Shown piece by piece: positions 25,175 to 36,420 of a stretch of DNA of 64,000 bases. Below the pieces are notes generated by a model, which saw only the letters and a list, made by a program, of their open reading frames with translations, ran no database searches and was not told the DNA's origin. How positions within the stretch are numbered: the first letter of the stretch is position 1; every line of letters starts with the position of its first letter. The stretch spans positions 1 through 64,000 of the forward strand of contig VWZL01002847.1 in assembly GCA_013396915.1 (NCBI GenBank), given 5' to 3'. The position numbers and the translations under genes were made by a program. The stretch is from Stercorarius parasiticus (Eukaryota > Chordata > Aves > Charadriiformes > Stercorariidae).

Positions 25175-25560
25175 GTGTGTTTAGAAGAGCAGCAGCAGAG
25201 ATCAGAATTAAAGCCGCAACAAAGCGAAGGCCATACCTGTCTGCTCTGTCTGAAGGAAAAGGGCAGAGAGAAGAAACCATACTGTCCAAGAGCACCTTGC
25301 CATCGCCACCCTCTGAGCCTAGTGGCCGCCTGCCTGCATTCCTGCCGCTCTTGGGGGAAATGGCTACATGCGAGATGTTGAAGTTTAAAGTCCAGCTGGC
25401 TCACGAGAAAACAAAGCCTCCAAGGGCAAAGCTTTGCCCACAGTGTCAACACGTGAAAAAAAAAACACCCCAAAAACTAAAAAAAAAACCTGCTTATTGG
25501 TGCAGCAGTGCCCCTTCTTTTGGCGCTCGGGCTGAAGGCGGAGCAGGTTTGCCAGCTCTG
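25175..25560. repeat. Segment homologous to 40690-41080 (copy A)
   Basis: Copy A lies about 1.6 kb upstream (right) of the PROZ Gla exon. It shares ordered blocks with copy B: GTTTAG..AGCAGCA, ATCTGAAGGAAAAGG-like, TTGCCAT.GCCA.CCTC, GAGAAAACAAA.CCTC.AAG.GCAAAG and TGCAGCAGTGCC. Similarity is patchy, as for an old duplication or dispersed repeat. Its nature is unknown. Confidence 0.55.
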
Positions 25561-28500
25561 CTGAGAGCTGCTCCAAGATTTGGGTATTCCTCCCACCCCC
25601 CAGCCTTCACTTACCGTCACACCAAACGGGGACAGATGAGCAGTACGAACATTTCTTTGTACCGGATCAAAGCACGAGCTGGGTGATGACTACAGGGGTC
25701 ATTTTTATGGCCTGGCTCTTTCACACACCATCCCCACAAAACATTTGCCAAGGCTTAGCTGCACTGGTCACATCCCATCGGCTTCTGGAGCAACCGAGCA
25801 ACCACGCGTGGGGTTTCGCCTGTGGGGATGTATCTGAACGGCTGCGGCATTTTTCTTTTCGGCTGTTAGGTTTGCACTGCCCAGCCGTGAAGGAGAGTGT
25901 GGGAAACTCTTCCTGACTTCAGGATCCCAGTCGCACAGACATAGGGGAGGTGAAAGGAGGTGCAGAAAGGAGGTGTAAGTAGGAGGCGGATGGGAGCACC
26001 TCACGCACCCAGGAGCCAGGGCAATCCTCCTGCCTGGCCCAGAATGAGAGGAAGGACCCAAGCATTGGCATGCACGGGCTGGGCTCTGCCATGGCAATGG
26101 TGCCACAAGGAGTTGTTTGGCTCCCAGCACAGGCAGGCTCCTGGGAAGAGCAGGAAACCATTTCCATAGTCAGAGCAACAATGGGTGAGAGGAAAAGTGG
26201 GGGGTTTTTTTAGCTGAATTAGAAACACAGGGACCATTCTGCGTTTTCATGTCATAAACTCCCAGCTATTATTTGAGTATGCAGCTCTTGTAACAAAGAA
26301 TAATTGATCTGACCATTCAGGGGTAAATCCCCAAATAAAACTTGACTTTACATCAACTGCAGTTTTTAAAACTGGCGTCAGTAACGAGGGAGATGAGCCG
26401 GGCTGAAGCAGACCACGTGCCTCACCAAGGCCAGTCCCTGCCAGCCCTGATGTTGCAGCTCACATCTCAGACCCTAGTGCCTTCAGCAAATAATTAACCT
26501 CCGCATCGCAACTGCATTGTGGGAGGTTTTTCCTGCACAATCTCTGCCCGCACGTTGTTCCAGAAGTTCACTCAGAGGTAAAACCCGTTGAATATCAAGC
26601 TTGATCTTATTCACAGCCAGTTCATAGCCTTACGTATTTATTCTTCCCTCCTTGATATTTCTGCAGAATGAATTAATATAGCCTCACAGCCTCTTTGGTT
26701 AACTCTGTGTCAACCTTTCTTTAGTAAATGAGTTCTCCATGGTCTCCTCCTGAGACCACAAAACCCCGTCGTACTAGCCCCAGCCGGGGTTTTCTTGGCT
26801 GGGGAAAGGTGGTGGGGGCTGCTGCCAGTGGTCACATCTGGTGAGTGCTGGGGGGCTCAGCCAACACCTCGTGTGCCCAGGAGCCACTGGGGAGTCTCAC
26901 CTCCACCTCCTCCACTTGCAGGGCAGCGGCTGCATTGCTTTTCCCTACTCCTCTGGCCAACCATCCCCATGGGAGAGCCCGGTGGTGAGGTTGCCGCTGT
27001 AGCCCCCCCTGCCACCTTGCCTTTACCTTCCCATGGTAGCGAATATCTCCCCATGCACACACAGTACGGCAAGTCTGGCTCCCTTCGGCATGAAAAATAC
27101 GCCACCACTTGATGTCAGCACAGGACTTCGCGGAACCCATCACAAAAATGCAGATCTACAGATTTTTAATTATTTTTTTTTTTAAACAAGCTGTTTACAT
27201 ATTGCAGAGCTATGTCAATTAAGGAACGCTTGTAGGTATATGATAATTATTCAAATTAGGTTAATAATAACAACACAGAGCTTCAGAAGCTGTGTTCTCA
27301 CCAGACCTTCACTTTTTCTTACTGTGTTTGTTTTAAACAAAGCATTCCTTGACTGAGCAGCTGCGTCCTTGGGGGTGGGCCACAGTATACTCAGTATGTT
27401 ATGGCACTGACTTGGCTTTTTCTGTATCGATATTATTGCAACAGGCTTTACATTTTAATTTTCATGCTACTATGGAAAATGGCATAAGGAGAAGGTTTCA
27501 AAAGGGCAGTCCTTTCCTCACATCTTTCTTTATGAAGAGTTACTGGGGTTTCTCTTTCCACTCCTTTGATTATCGCAGTGAGCACCTGGAGATGTGTTTC
27601 ATTAAGGAGCCCCGCACCCTGGTCCCTGCAGCCCTGGTTAAGGATTGCCTCCTGCTTGAAGGGTCACTCTTTCCAGCTTGAAGCCTGTGCATGGCGTCAA
27701 ATAGGAAATCTGCAGTTCCTTGGGATGGAGTAACTGAGTTAGTTGGTCCTGCTTTGGCAACTGCTTCCCATGGAAGTCCCCCCCTGGCCAGCATTGCGGC
27801 AAGCCAGGGGAAGCTGGTTTGCAGTGATGGGCCAGTGATGGGGACGTGCCAATGCCACCCCACCTCATGCTGTGTCCCCTGGCTGGCCGTCAGTCCTGCT
27901 GCAGTGAGGGCAGCCGTCCTGAGTAACTCTGTCATCGTCACACGCTTTTGGGAAATGCACACCTCAGCTGGCGAAAGGGGACAGCAGTTATTTTCCAGAA
28001 AACGCCACCCCTGCACTAAGCAAACAATACAAGCCGATGGCTGGGCTTGCAGCCACGTTCTTCCCTGGGGGTGTCCTCCTGATGCACGGCGTGTGGGCAC
28101 TGCGGTTAGTTGTGTGTCATGGACACTGAAGGTGGTTCAAGGTGAAGGGGACCGTGGCGCGCCCGCCCCATGGCAGGAGGTGCAGGCTCCCCTCTCCTCC
28201 ACCTTGCATCTCTGTCTTTGTGTCAGCCCTCGACAGGGATCTGGGGGCCCTGGGATGAGGGAAAGCCCACAGCTGCTTGCTGCTGCAAGGCAGGGGGGAG
28301 GAGGAGGGATGGGGACTGGACCCGCAAGGAGCAGACTCCTCCAGTGTTGTTTTGTGCCGTGAACCCCAGCCCGTTCCTGTGTGCCTGTCGCCAGAACCCA
28401 GCTCTGGGAGTGCAGGGGCAGAAGAAAGCGGGCGGCTGTGTTTTCTCTGACATGTTTAGAGATGCGTAAGTTGGTGGTTAGTGGACCAGCAGTGCTCAAC

Positions 28501-28679
28501 TCACTGGAAGTGAGGCGCTAGCAGGGGCCCCTCCAAGCCCCTCTGCTCTGAGCCATCTGTGCTGCAGGCGGGCCTGGCGAGTTTCTTACCTCTGCCTCCT
28601 CCCCTGCCCCATTTTGCATCTGGCACAGTCCTCAAAACCCCACTGGCTTCCTCTGTGCTCTCTCCTGGCTCCACGTTAC

Positions 28680-29202
28680 TGTCGTGGTTTAATCCCATAT
28701 GGCAATCATCGGGACCACACAGCCATTCACTCGCTCCACCCCCAGCCCCAGTAGGGTAGGGAGAAGAGGGAGAAAAAGGAGAAAAAACCCTCGTGGGTTG
28801 AGATAAAGACAGTTTAATATAATAGTAACACAAGTCAAAATAATGGTAAAAGAACATACAAAATAAAGTGATGCGATAAAAAGTGCTCTCACCGCCCAGT
28901 GATCGGTTGCCCAGCCCATCCCGAGCACAGGTCATGGATCCCTGACCACCGACCAATCCCCATTTATACACTGAGCATGACGTCTGTGGTATGGAATATT
29001 CCCTTGGCCAGCTTGTCCTGTCCCAGGACAGGTGCTCCCTCCCAGCTTCTATGGGAAGCTGAAAAAGTCCTTGACTTAGTATAAGCATTACTTAGCGACA
29101 ACTAAGCCAATCTGTGCTATATCAGCATTATTCTCATACAAAATCCAGAACACAGCAGCTACTAGGAAGAAAATTAACTGTATCCCAGCTGAAACCAGGA
29201 CA
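28680..29202 (+). mobile_element. Solo LTR of an endogenous retrovirus with 5 bp target duplication
   Basis: The 523 bp element begins TGTCGTGG and ends CCAGGACA. It is flanked by the direct repeat GTTAC at 28675-28679 and 29203-29207, the expected target-site duplication. It contains GTGGGTTGAGATAAAGACAG and a TTTATACACTGAGCATGA block shared with the older copy at 1841-2423. No internal retroviral sequence is present, so the provirus was lost by LTR-LTR recombination. The strand is assigned by similarity to the other copy. Confidence 0.88.
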
Positions 29203-29749
29203 GTTACCCAGAGCCCCAGCTGGCAGGGCAAGGAGATAGGATTGTGAATCACTGACGTACTTGCAGCCCCGCTGCAGCCTCTCCCTCCCCACAGGGAAGA
29301 GCCCTGGAGAAGCTGCAGGTAAATCACAGCAATCACTGCCAGCTCCAAAGAGATGGAGAGGGCAGAGGACAGGTTTTACTGTGGCTTAACGTAGCAATTC
29401 CTCTGTCAGAGGACTAATACATTGTGGAGCTTTAAGTTATTCTTTGCGTAGAGAATATGGAAATGGAAGCAGCAGGTTCAGGAACAAGGGAGAGCTTTTT
29501 CAAATTAAAGAAGAAACACTCCCTTGCAGACAACTGTTTACTAACAAAAAAATGGGAGTGCATCCCTCAGCCCTGACTAGACATCAGCTGGTCCAAAACA
29601 GGTGTCTGTGGTCATGTGTGGATGTGGTCAAGAGCTAGCAATGAGTGACACAATCTAATTCCCTTTACATTCCACTGTACGCTCTGCTCATACGAAACAC
29701 TGTTATCAGCATCCATGCTTATAAGCAGCACTGGTCTTTGTCTGTACAG

Positions 29750-30191
29750 AAGATGATCAGAGGGCTGGAGCACTTCTCTTACAAAGACAGGCTGAGAGAG
29801 TTGGGGTTGTTCAGCCTGGAGAAGAGAAGGCTCCGGGGAGACCTTATAGCAGCCTTCCAGTACCTAAAGGGCGCCTACAGGAAAGACAGGGAGGGACTCT
29901 TTATCAGGGAGTGGAGCAATAGGATGAGGGGTAATGGTTTTAAACTGAAAGAGGGGAGATTTAGATTAGATATTAGGAAGAAATTCTTTCCTGTGAGGGT
30001 GGTGAGACACTGGAACAGGTTGCCCAGAGAAGCTGCGAATGCTCCGTCCCTGGAAGTGTTCAAGGCCAGGCTGGATGGGGCTTTGAGCAGCCTGGTCTAG
30101 TGGGAGGTGTCCCTGCCCATGGCAGGGGGTTGGAACAAGATGATCTTTAAGGTCCCTTCCAACTCTAACCATTCTGTGATTCTGTGATTCT
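29750..30191 (+). mobile_element. CR1 LINE 3' fragment
   Basis: A 5'-truncated CR1 3' end encodes the ORF2 C-terminal remnant ([16 protein letters not shown] .. [14 protein letters not shown]) and ends in the repeat ATTCTGTGATTCTGTGATTC. It is among the best-preserved CR1 copies in the window. Confidence 0.95.
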
Positions 30192-30612
30192 AAGCTACAA
30201 AAATGTCAGCTGAACTTTGCCCGGCCAGCAGAGAGGGTTAATCCTTGGTGCGCGTAACATGGGTTGTAATTCAGTTGAACACTTGGACTGTTGTCAGTCA
30301 GCTCTGTTCACCACTTGCAGAAAAAAAAAAAAGGAGTTTTTCTTGCCAAATCCAAAGTGCATCACCATTTCTAAAAGCTGGAGGAACTTGCAGCTGTTTC
30401 AGAGTGTCAGCACTGCCCTTCTGGTGTGGTTACAAGATTGCAGGAAATCCTGGGGAAGCGGGCAGGGCGAAGAATGCAACTCCGGGAAGCTTTGATTCTC
30501 TCACGTGGATGCTGCACCCACAACAAGGACTTGAGCCTAGCCACAAGGTTGTGCAAGTCTCCTGACAGCCCGGTAGCAAAAACCAAAGCCACCTTGGAAC
30601 TACTCTGACATC

Positions 30613-30766
30613 TGCCCCATCCCTGGAAGTGTTCAAGGCCAGGCTGGATGGGGCTTTGAGCAACGGGGTCCAGTGGGAGGGGTCCCTGCCCATGGCAGGG
30701 GGGGTTGGAACTAGACGATCTTTGAAGTTCCCTTCCAACCCAGACTCTGGTATGGTTCTGTGATCT
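30613..30766 (+). mobile_element. Short CR1 3' fragment
   Basis: Only the last 150 bp of a CR1 are present, from the CCCCATCCCTGGAAGTG block to the GGTTCTGTGAT tail. It lies about 420 bp after another CR1 in the same orientation, so it is either an independent insertion or a split copy. Confidence 0.9.
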
Positions 30767-31817
30767 CTGCAGATGCAAGCTCTGCCATTTTCTATTTCTG
30801 TGCATACACTGCTAAAAATAGCAATTGTTGTTAACAGTTCATTTGTTAAAATACATTCTTTACTTCCACTTTTGTGTTTTTTTACCTTTTTTTTCCCCTA
30901 CTTTTATCCCCTTTTCCCTACCAAAACTGCAACCAATATAACTGTGTATGGAACAGCCAGAGGGTGGCAGAGCACATGCACAGGGAATGCCATATCACTT
31001 AAGCTCCTAGATGCAGCTTCAGTGATGGATGAGGGGGTTTAGTAACGTGGTTAATTTTGCCTTTAGATGAGTGGTAACCTGATCCCCTGTGAAAAGTGCA
31101 GAAAAATCACTTCGGAGTCTGTGCCATTTGGATGAGAATTTTGTGATTTTTTTCTCCCATTTTCTCTGATAACGTCTTCCCATTGCCCTAACCTGGACTT
31201 CAGGATAAAAATGGTTAAGGAGGGCTCACAGAGAAACCTAAACAGAGGATTTGCAGGCAAACTCCTGGAACACAGTCTGAAGTGAGCAATGAGGAGATAG
31301 GAAAGTGTTTGGAGTTACCTGGAATCCAGACTTTTTAATGCTGCTTCCTGTTCCCCTCTCTTTCTGCCTGATTCCCTCCCCTGAGATTGTGGGGCAGCAG
31401 CTCTGCCGCTGTGTCCAGATGTGATTTAAGGTGCTTCTGTGACCAGCCGGCCACATCCTCAGCAGCAGATTCAGCAGGAGAGAAGCCCTGACCTGACCTG
31501 ACCTCAGCAGTGCCAGTGCAAAGCCAGCACCTGAGAACTTCCACTCGCAGCCCGGACAGACACAACTGGGTGCTGGACGTGGCTCCTGCCATAAACCTGA
31601 CTCCCAAGCCATGGGAGACATGGACTCTGTGGACTTGTGCAGCTGCTACACTGCTTCATTGCATTTGGAAGTTGACTTCTGCATTATGTCAGGGAAAAAA
31701 AAATAATCCATCCGTATTGAAAAATGATGGCAAAAAATCTTATTCAAGTTTCAAAGTAGGTCTTCCAGGATGGCTGGAGTTAAAACTCTATATTCTCTGT
31801 GAGGACTCAAATAGCAT

Positions 31818-32555
31818 TTAGGCAGAGCACAGATGACAATGATGTGTGCCTTGGCATGTGTCTCCAGTGAGAATCGCAATTCTCTGCGCAATTAAGCAGC
31901 TGGGATAAGTGTCCCTGCAGACAGAATCCGTTCTTATCTGGTACTGAACATCTGAGTAGGTTGACGATGGTGTTTCATGCCTGGCAATGTAAACTGGGAG
32001 ATGAGGAAGGAGAAGCTCAGATGACTGATTCCTCTGAACGCACGTTGAGATAAAGACGGCGATCAAAGCCTGTTGAAGGTTTCCGTGCCTTTTGTAATCA
32101 GTTATGAATAAACTAGGAGTGCTGCAGAGCCGGGACAAGCGGTAATGCAGGGCTGGGTAGGAGGAGAGATGGATGGCAATGAGGGGATGGGTCAGCAAGT
32201 GCAAGCCCCGTGCAATGGCCTCCCCATAGTCCCTGGGACACGTCTGCGCATGGCCCACAGTTCCATATATCAGGTTCAGCTCTCTCAATATATAATTTAG
32301 GGCTGAACTATAATCAGAGGTTGCAACAGAGGTTCTTGTATGGGAAGTCAAGCAGGGGTAAATCCTTTGGAGCAGTGATGTCAGGGGGTCGCATATGCAG
32401 CCATCAGGGGCTGAACTTCCTTCTCTGGCTTGAATGCCATGACCTGTGATGTGCTGTTGCTCCAGCGTTGAGTTCATGTAGCAGCCCTGAAGTTCAGGAG
32501 ATGTGTCAGAGAAAAACGGGGGGAAATAATACAAATGGAACAGACTCCATCATGA
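31818..32555 (-). other. Long unexplained open reading frame, unlikely but possible gene
   Basis: About 240 codons are open on the - strand with no ATG at the 5' end; the first in-frame ATG is near 32477, leaving about 219 residues. I recognise no domain, signal peptide or membrane segment. Cysteines are frequent and composition is unremarkable. It lies outside CR1 copies in the PROZ to factor X-like interval. It may be chance, a non-coding RNA, or an unclassified repeat. Confidence 0.2.
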
Positions 32556-33771
32556 TTGTTCTGATTTTTTTGTAGGGGAACAGGACAGTGGTCATCGCAG
32601 GACAAATTTAACCACCCTATTCCTTTCAAACTGATCAGCACAATCCATGTTAAAAATTACACCGAAATGGTGACTGTAACACTTGCAAACCACATATTGT
32701 GAAGCCAGGGAATGAGAAAAATATTGCACATTTTATGCCACAATATCATTTGTAACATCCCTCTTTTCCCTCTCTTCCAAAATATGTACCAACACACTTT
32801 TTAAAGTACGTCATAGAGTACTTAATTTTTCCGTAGACACTCAAACATCTTAATATCTAGTTCGCCATTTTTATGTACCACTGAGCTGGCTGAAAAAACA
32901 AGTCTTTTTTTCCTTCTAGATTGGAATAAGGCAGACAGAGGATGTCGGGTTCAGCTGGTTAGAGAGTCAGGCTTTTCTTAGTCCTTGAAAGATTATTTAT
33001 CCTTGTAGATATAAAAACTCTTCAGTTGTGAATAATTTAAATAATGCTTTATATAAATGATGACATACAACAATATTGTAATTTGTAGGGTATGCAATAC
33101 GTTCACTTTATTATAGCCAAAATCACGACATCGAAAGCGCTGGTGAAGAAAATATCAGAATACCAGTGATTTTGGTAATGATAAGCAAGCCTTTACAATT
33201 CAATGAACTTAATCTAAGAAGGCATTTGATTCAGTGACATGCACAGTTAATTAGACTTGTATAGATACATGGGTGGTTTTTGCATTTTCTAGCTTTTTCT
33301 GCGTACACTTATATAAGTCTAGAAAACTAGGTAGCTTTTCCAGAGGCTTTTAAAATGCTGTCCTACTCTGATACTGTCTTACTTTTTTGACATTATCCTA
33401 GTCTGGTTTGTTTCTATAATGCATGTACTGCCACAGAAATGTCGAGTTAGTTCCAACTTTCCTTGCAAAGGGAGGGGTCTTACCAGCACAGGCAAAGCCT
33501 CCAATAGACAAATTTAGGTTATCACAGCAAGAGCAGAAGGAGTTCGTAAACCATTTGAAGAAATTTCGTTATTGTCCCAAACGAGTAAGCTCTGTTTGAA
33601 GTCCAACCCCACCTCCTGAAAACCAGGCATTAGCTCATGAAGCAATAGATGGCTTCTCTTAAGGGAAGCACAAACTATCAGAATTTTAGCAAGCATGATA
33701 AAAGGAGGAAAATATTACTTAGGGATCAGGTCTGATGGCTAAGACAATTAGGTTTATTAAATGTCAAACCG

Positions 33772-34131
33772 TTAAGAGGTTTCTGTCAAAACACTTCTTA
33801 CCCAGGGTAGGAACTTTGACAAGTTGGTGTAAACTCTGTATTTCCCTTGCCTTCCACACCCTTCTCCCCAGCTGATGATACCAGTATCAAAATAAGTGCC
33901 ATTGCATTGGGTTACATGGGGGCCGCCTCTGTCTCCTTGGCAGGCATCTTTTCCATCTTTGTCATATCCAGCGCAGAACCTGTTTTCTGTGACTGGGTTA
34001 TAAAGGGTAAGTTTGCAAGTGTCCCTGTCCACATAAGGGATTTGAAACACTTTCATCCTTTTAACCATCTGTGCACGTTCAAAGCTCCTTCCAAAGCCAC
34101 TGACAATTCCAAATGTTTGGTTCATCAGGAC
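33772..34131 (-). pseudogene. Factor X-like relic: C-terminal protease exon remnant
   Basis: It is open from VLMNQTFGIVSGFG to VLTETS and closely parallels F10 (PYVDRDTC, DACQGDRGGPHVT, GIISWGEGC). Substrate-pocket Asp (DACQ) is kept but the catalytic Ser is Arg (AGA codon). Immediately 5' is an in-frame TAA where F10 has GAA. Only four codons of weak similarity precede it, so the roughly 70 codons holding the Asp of the triad are gone or unrecognisable. Confidence 0.88.
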
Positions 34132-34823
34132 TTAAACAGGAAATAGATATTCATTGTCTTTTAAAACGTCAACATTCTGCATACAAAAATTTATGAGTTT
34201 ATATATATTTAGTCTTTCTCAATTTGTATGAAGTCTCTTTGGGAATTAAATGGACAGACAATTGGAGCTTAGGCAAACACAATTTTTGCTCTACTGTTGT
34301 AGGCTGATTGCAATTTTTGTGACTCAGAACACCACTTCTCAGTGCCTAGAACTTGTGATAAACTACTTTTTCATAAATGACAGTAATAAATAATAAATTT
34401 GGGGTTTCAGGTATTGAACAGTCTCAGACTAGTATCTACATACTGTCAACACAGTTATGGCTAACATCTGAATGAGGCATCTGGAATTCTTCAAGGTTCG
34501 GCCAACACAAGAAATTGCACAAAGGTGTAATGCTGGACCAATTTAACTACATCAGCTCAGCCTTACTTGCCTGCATACCTTCCTGGTTTATACTTGGCTT
34601 CTGTCATATACAACCTACACTAGGCCAAGCCAAGCTTAAAGAAACTGTTCAGTCAACAAAGATGAACATGTATTTCACTGTTAGTCGAGGGACAAGATGA
34701 GGCAGTGAGAAATAACAAGAAGGCAGGAAAAACTCTGGCAGAGTTCAGTGTTTTGCATATGGAGACTAGAACACAGGTCAGTTTCTTATTTTTGTAGTAA
34801 GGGGCAAAATGAGAAGAACTTAC

Positions 34824-34944
34824 CAACAAGAACCCATAAATCTTTATACTGGTTAATGCAATGAGCTCCAGAAAGTATAAAATACTCATTCAGAATTGTC
34901 CCCCCACAAAACCATTCACCATACTCATCTCCCAGTAGAACAGC
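34824..34944 (-). pseudogene. Factor X-like relic: catalytic-His exon
   Basis: The 121 nt exon encodes [20 protein letters not shown] and then an SGAHC His motif. It is intact, with consensus acceptor TTTGCAG and donor GTAAGT. It is one codon longer than the F10 exon. Open frame and splice sites suggest recent constraint or recent decay. Confidence 0.88.
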
Positions 34945-35648
34945 CTGCAAAGAGAGAGAAGAAAGGTAAAGCACAAAAACATATGTACAGAGAAATCCTG
35001 AGCAGCTAGCTGAGATTCAAGCAGCTTTTCTTAAAGTAGGCATTTTCATATGTATTTTCTGTCAAAGGCAGCCTTCATTCAGAGGTAGTGAGAGTTACAC
35101 TGAGGTGTAGCCACCACAGCAGGAAACTTGTCAACATAGACCTTTTTCCTGTCTCAAAGCAGAGTCTGTGCAATCAGTTTTTTTACCAACACTTTTTGGT
35201 TGCTATTTTTTAAAAAAAATTTAGATGATATTGTAATAGCACTGTTCCTACTTGGGTTTTTTGTTTCACTTTAGTCTTGGCTACAACAGGAACTCAGGCT
35301 ATTTTTCTGATGCCACAAGATGAGTAACGGGGTGGTTGGCAAGGAAGGGGCCTGGTGGCTCACCCAGCTCTACGTCCCGTATCTGCAACCCTAATCCTTC
35401 CTGGCCTCCCCCTTTCAGCTTTTGGTTGATGCTGAAGTGAAGGCAAAATGCCATTCATGGTAGGAGACCTGTGCAGAAACGCAGTACTCGGGAAAGTGGA
35501 ACAACCACCCCAAATGTCGACACCAGGGAAGTTTGTCTCAAATCAAGGTCCCCTTGGCAAGTGGGGATAAGTATGATGAAGACTGAATGGCTGCCGGTCC
35601 TGGTGAGTGGGATCAGGTGTTGAACATCTCAGGACGAGGGTGCCTTAC

Positions 35649-35824
35649 CTGCCATGGGTGCAAACTGGGTAAACTGCCAGCCTCCCCGGTGACCTCCGAA
35701 TGGCTGCTCAGGGCCTCGGTTGTTCCCTCATCTTCAGGATGAGCATCTGGACTTGCTGTGGTTCCTGTGAGTTTCTCTCGACTAGATTCCTGATTTTTCT
35801 GAAGCTTACCACACGGGAACTTGA
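35649..35824 (-). pseudogene. Factor X-like relic: linker/activation exon without activation site
   Basis: The 176 nt exon begins (x)KFPCGKLQKN, matching the KYPCGK start of the F10 exon, and ends HPWQ before GTAAGG. The basic RKKR processing site and the R-IVGG activation site of F10 have no counterpart; the end reads GSLPSLHPWQ. The frame is open, so loss was by deletion or substitution, not frameshift. The same loss defines protein Z. Confidence 0.83.
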
Positions 35825-35923
35825 CTGCAAAGACAAAACCAAAATGCTAATACTTGATGTCTGGATGGTACTGGGACTTTGAGGCACATGTTACACGCTG
35901 AGAGCAAGGGGTTTCTGTGCATA

Positions 35924-36420
35924 AGGATCTGGACCTGTTGGAACGGGTCCAGAGGAGGGTCACGAAGATGATGAGAGGGCTGGAGCACCTCTCCTATGAA
36001 GACAGGCTGAGAGAGTTGGGGTTATTCAGCCCAGAGAAGAGAAGGCTCCAGAGAGACCTTATAGCAGCCCTCCAGTACCTAAAGGGGGCCTACAGGAAAG
36101 ATGGGGAGGGACTCTTTATCAGGGAGTGGAGTGATAGGATGAGAGGTAATGGTTTTAAACTGAAAGAGGGGAGATTTAGATTAGATTAGGAAGATTAGAT
36201 ATTAGGAAGAAATTCTTTCCTGTGAGGGTGGTGAGACACTGGAACAGGTTGCCCAGGGAAGTCGTGGATGCCCCATCCCTGGAAGTGTTCAAGGCCAGGC
36301 TGGATGGGGCTTTGAGCAGCCTGGTCTAGTGGGAGGTGTCCCTGCCCATGGCAGGGGGGGTGGAACTAGATGATCTTTATGGTCCCTTCCAACCCAAACC
36401 ACCCTATGATTCTGTGATTC
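35924..36420 (+). mobile_element. CR1 LINE 3' fragment
   Basis: A CR1 3' end of about 500 bp ([16 protein letters not shown] remnant, tail ending TGTGATTC) sits 100 bp from the relic's linker exon, antisense to it. It carries a small internal duplication at 36180-36205 (TTAGATTAGGAAGATTAGAT). Confidence 0.95.

Larger units (their letters stand above)
23571..33771. other. Gene-poor interval between PROZ and the factor X-like relic
   Basis: No exon of a recognisable gene was found. The PROZ signal-peptide exon and promoter should lie in the left part. The interval holds a segment shared with 40690-41080, a solo LTR, two CR1 copies and one long unexplained open frame at 31818-32555; these are listed separately. 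GC-rich parts (25.5-28.6 kb) give overlapping long frames on both strands that look like composition artefacts. Confidence 0.6.

Noticed and set aside
25135..25686. A 183-codon + strand open frame
   Set aside because: Low-complexity Lys/Pro-rich translation over poly-A runs, with competing frames. Better explained as part of the shared segment with 40690-41080.
26860..26960. A - strand ATG frame ending at a phase 1 GTGAGA donor as the PROZ signal exon
   Set aside because: The peptide (MGMVGQRSREKQC..) is polar, not a signal sequence.
27691..28362. A 223-codon + strand open frame
   Set aside because: GC-rich, with equally long antisense frames at 27570-28100 and 28137-28499. No domain and no splice context; looks like composition.
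29760..30100. A 100-150 residue protein with [16 protein letters not shown]
   Set aside because: It is the CR1 ORF2 C-terminal remnant, repeated at 19811, 35924 and 57306, not a host gene.
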